Below are positions 63,001 to 64,000 of a stretch of DNA of 64,000 nucleotides, in pieces. The notes beneath the pieces were generated by a model, which was not told the origin of the DNA, searched no databases, and was given only the letters and a program-made list of their open reading frames with translations. A program made the translations under genes and the position numbers. The DNA is from Halichondria panicea (Eukaryota; Porifera; Demospongiae; Suberitida; Halichondriidae), in assembly GCF_963675165.1 (NCBI RefSeq), contig NC_087393.1, positions 1,389,002 to 1,453,001 of the forward strand, read 5' to 3'. Positions within the stretch are counted from its first letter, which is position 1, and each line of letters starts with the position of its first letter.

Positions 63001-64000
63001 GAACCCACGACCCTCAGATTAAGAGTCTGATGCTCTACCGACTGAGCTAGCCAGGCTTTACAGAAAACGATGACACGCTGTACACCCTCGACAGTGTTCG
63101 CATGCACAATAATTATTGCAGTATCATAGTACAAAAATTGCACAATTAAACAAAAGGAACGCCCAACGTGGGGCTCGAACCCACGACCCTCAGATTAAGA
63201 GTCTGATGCTCTACCGACTGAGCTAGCCAGGCTTCACAGATAACGATGACACGCTGTACACCCTCGACAGTGTTTGCATGCACAGACTACTACATATAAG
63301 TATTGCATGTAATTATACTGCACTCATTCAATACACATCTTGTACTAAACGTTGTACCTTGTGTGGGAGTGGGCAGCTTTGATTGCTTCAAGCTCTTGCC
63401 TGTGTAAGTTCAATAGGTGCTGTTTGTCCAGCTCATGCTCTCTCTTCAGGTCTTCAATGGCTGAGCTGCACATGAAAAATGTCTTAACATACTGAGAGAA
63501 TAGATACAAAAACAGTTCCTTTGTCGTTTCTATACATGTAGCTACATGTATATGTGTGTGTGAAATACCGTATAGCGCAAAATGCTCGAGGCACCTATAT
63601 TTCGTGGATTAGCCTCTAAAAGCATTTCGTTGCACAATGTTTGCGGAATGACTGCTTACCGGAAGCCACGCCTTTAATGTTTGCATGTTATAGCTAATTA
63701 AAGAACAATTTTTTTGTGGACTTAATTTTTGTGTAGGATTGCTAACCCACGAAATCCGCGAAAATTTCGCGCTATACGGTAATTAAGTGCTTACATGTGA
63801 GACTAGTGCATGTACATATTTAACTGGCTACACTGTATGCAACACAACCTCAAACATTAATTTTCGAAACACACAAATAGGTCTGTAAGTTAAACTTACT
63901 AATGCACATCTTTGAGACGACCAATTTCATTCGTCTTGCTGATTTCCAATGTGTCAATCCTTTTCTTTAACGCTAAAACAGCATCTGTTTTCTCATGCTC
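60079..64000 (-). CDS. FBF1: Fas-binding factor 1, C-terminal part (partial, runs off the right edge)
   Basis: FBF1 is a coiled-coil protein of centriolar distal appendages (transition fibres), needed for ciliary gating. Nine exons are in the window: 64000-63900, 63465-63358, 62565-62426, 62278-61893, 61770-61573, 61334-61195, 60917-60728, 60485-60325 and 60147-60079. Almost the whole product is coiled coil. Recognisable stretches are KREHELDKQHLLNLHRQELE, KMESHVSQQKKQMEHERWQL and REEQEQLKLNREAAARDREK. The last exon encodes DDEYLEQETNFIQSLQSNPY then VY and stop, a good match to the conserved acidic-aromatic FBF1 C-terminus. This is why I splice at 60325 instead of stopping at 60313. A tandem tRNA array lies in the intron 63357-62566, and a complete MITE lies in the intron 63899-63466. 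Confidence 0.85.
60154..60177. repeat. short TG microsatellite in the last FBF1 intron
   Basis: About 12 TG units, just upstream of the final FBF1 acceptor when read on the minus strand (a CA tract before ATAG). Confidence 0.85.
62642..62714 (-). tRNA. tRNA-Lys (CTT), copy 1
   Basis: 73 nt on the minus strand. Acceptor GCCTGAC pairs with GTTAGGT, partly by G-U pairs. The anticodon stem TCAGA/TCTGA holds the loop CTCTTAA (anticodon CTT). The T arm has GGGTTCGAGCCCC, and the discriminator base is G. A T run follows (pol III stop). Slightly diverged in the acceptor stem from copies 2 and 4. It lies in an FBF1 intron. Confidence 0.92.
62814..62886 (-). tRNA. tRNA-Lys (CTT), copy 2
   Basis: 73 nt on the minus strand. 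Acceptor GCCTGGC pairs with GTTGGGC, the anticodon is CTT, boxes A and B are intact, and TTTT follows. It starts 172 bp from copy 1. Confidence 0.95.
62990..63056 (-). pseudogene. tRNA-Lys (CTT), copy 3, with a 6-nt loss in the T arm
   Basis: Identical to copy 2 except that GGCTCG (plus strand) is missing. The T loop and the internal B box collapse to GGGTTCCACG. At 67 nt it should be neither well transcribed nor foldable. Confidence 0.9.
63160..63232 (-). tRNA. tRNA-Lys (CTT), copy 4
   Basis: 73 nt on the minus strand, same sequence as copy 2, anticodon CTT, TTTT downstream. It starts 170 bp from copy 3. The spacer (about 100 bp with TGACACGCTGTACACCCTCG) is repeated with each unit. Confidence 0.95.
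63568..63779. mobile_element. MITE of the CCGTATAGCG family, complete, in an FBF1 intron
   Basis: The ends CCGTATAGCGC and GCGCTATACGG are flanked by TA on both sides (63566-63567 and 63780-63781). About 210 bp, much like the copy at 22078. Confidence 0.82.

Noticed and set aside
1-64000. CRISPR arrays, operons or bacterial elements
   Set aside because: Spliced genes, poly(A)-type signals and animal gene families show nuclear animal DNA. The 30-bp tandem repeat has no spacers and is a minisatellite.

Overview
The window looks like nuclear DNA of a sponge, most likely a demosponge. Genes are split into many short exons with short GT-AG introns. The protein families point the same way: solo Death-fold proteins, a CARD protein with a helical domain I associate with sponges and cnidarians, and an expanded set of NHL-TRIM genes. 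The intergenic DNA is full of small inverted-repeat elements (MITEs). The species assignment is inference.

Layout. 1-797 (minus): 5' exons of a secreted purple acid phosphatase. 1004-1366 (plus): a small Death-domain-like protein. 1604-9268 (minus): UQCRC2, complete in 17 exons. 9542-26790 (minus): WDR90, a centriole and cilium protein, apparently complete. An intronless NHL-TRIM gene (18560-20752, plus) sits inside one WDR90 intron on the opposite strand. 27-32 kb: gene-poor, repeat-rich DNA with a dead SRCR relic. 32154-35076 (plus): a four-exon protein with an N-terminal CARD and a C-terminal membrane segment. 36.3-57 kb: an array of further NHL-TRIM copies (two intact, two full-length pseudogenes, two fragments). 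58692-59959 (plus): a UPF0193 (C22orf23/EVG1-like) gene. 60079-64000 (minus): the C-terminal half of FBF1, with a tandem tRNA-Lys(CTT) array in one intron.

The main structural finding is how the TRIM array arose. Each copy is flanked by decayed pieces of the WDR90 exons that flank the nested TRIM gene in the WDR90 intron. At the far end, at 57.9-58.5 kb, are dead copies of WDR90 exons 2 and 1 and of its promoter, next to the live UPF0193 gene. A dead copy of UPF0193 exon 1 lies beside the live WDR90 promoter at 27.0 kb. The simplest reading is that an ancestral head-to-head pair, WDR90 and UPF0193, was split by tandem duplication of the WDR90 5' half with its nested TRIM gene. The host exons then decayed while TRIM copies survived. 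Both promoter copies keep a perfect RFX X-box (GTCGCCATGGAAAC), which fits ciliary genes. WDR90, UPF0193 and FBF1 together form a cilium/centriole neighbourhood.

The second main candidate is the CARD-linker-helical domain-transmembrane protein, whose order of parts recalls MAVS, the antiviral adaptor. A Death-like protein and TRIM E3 ligases lie in the same window, but any shared pathway is speculation.
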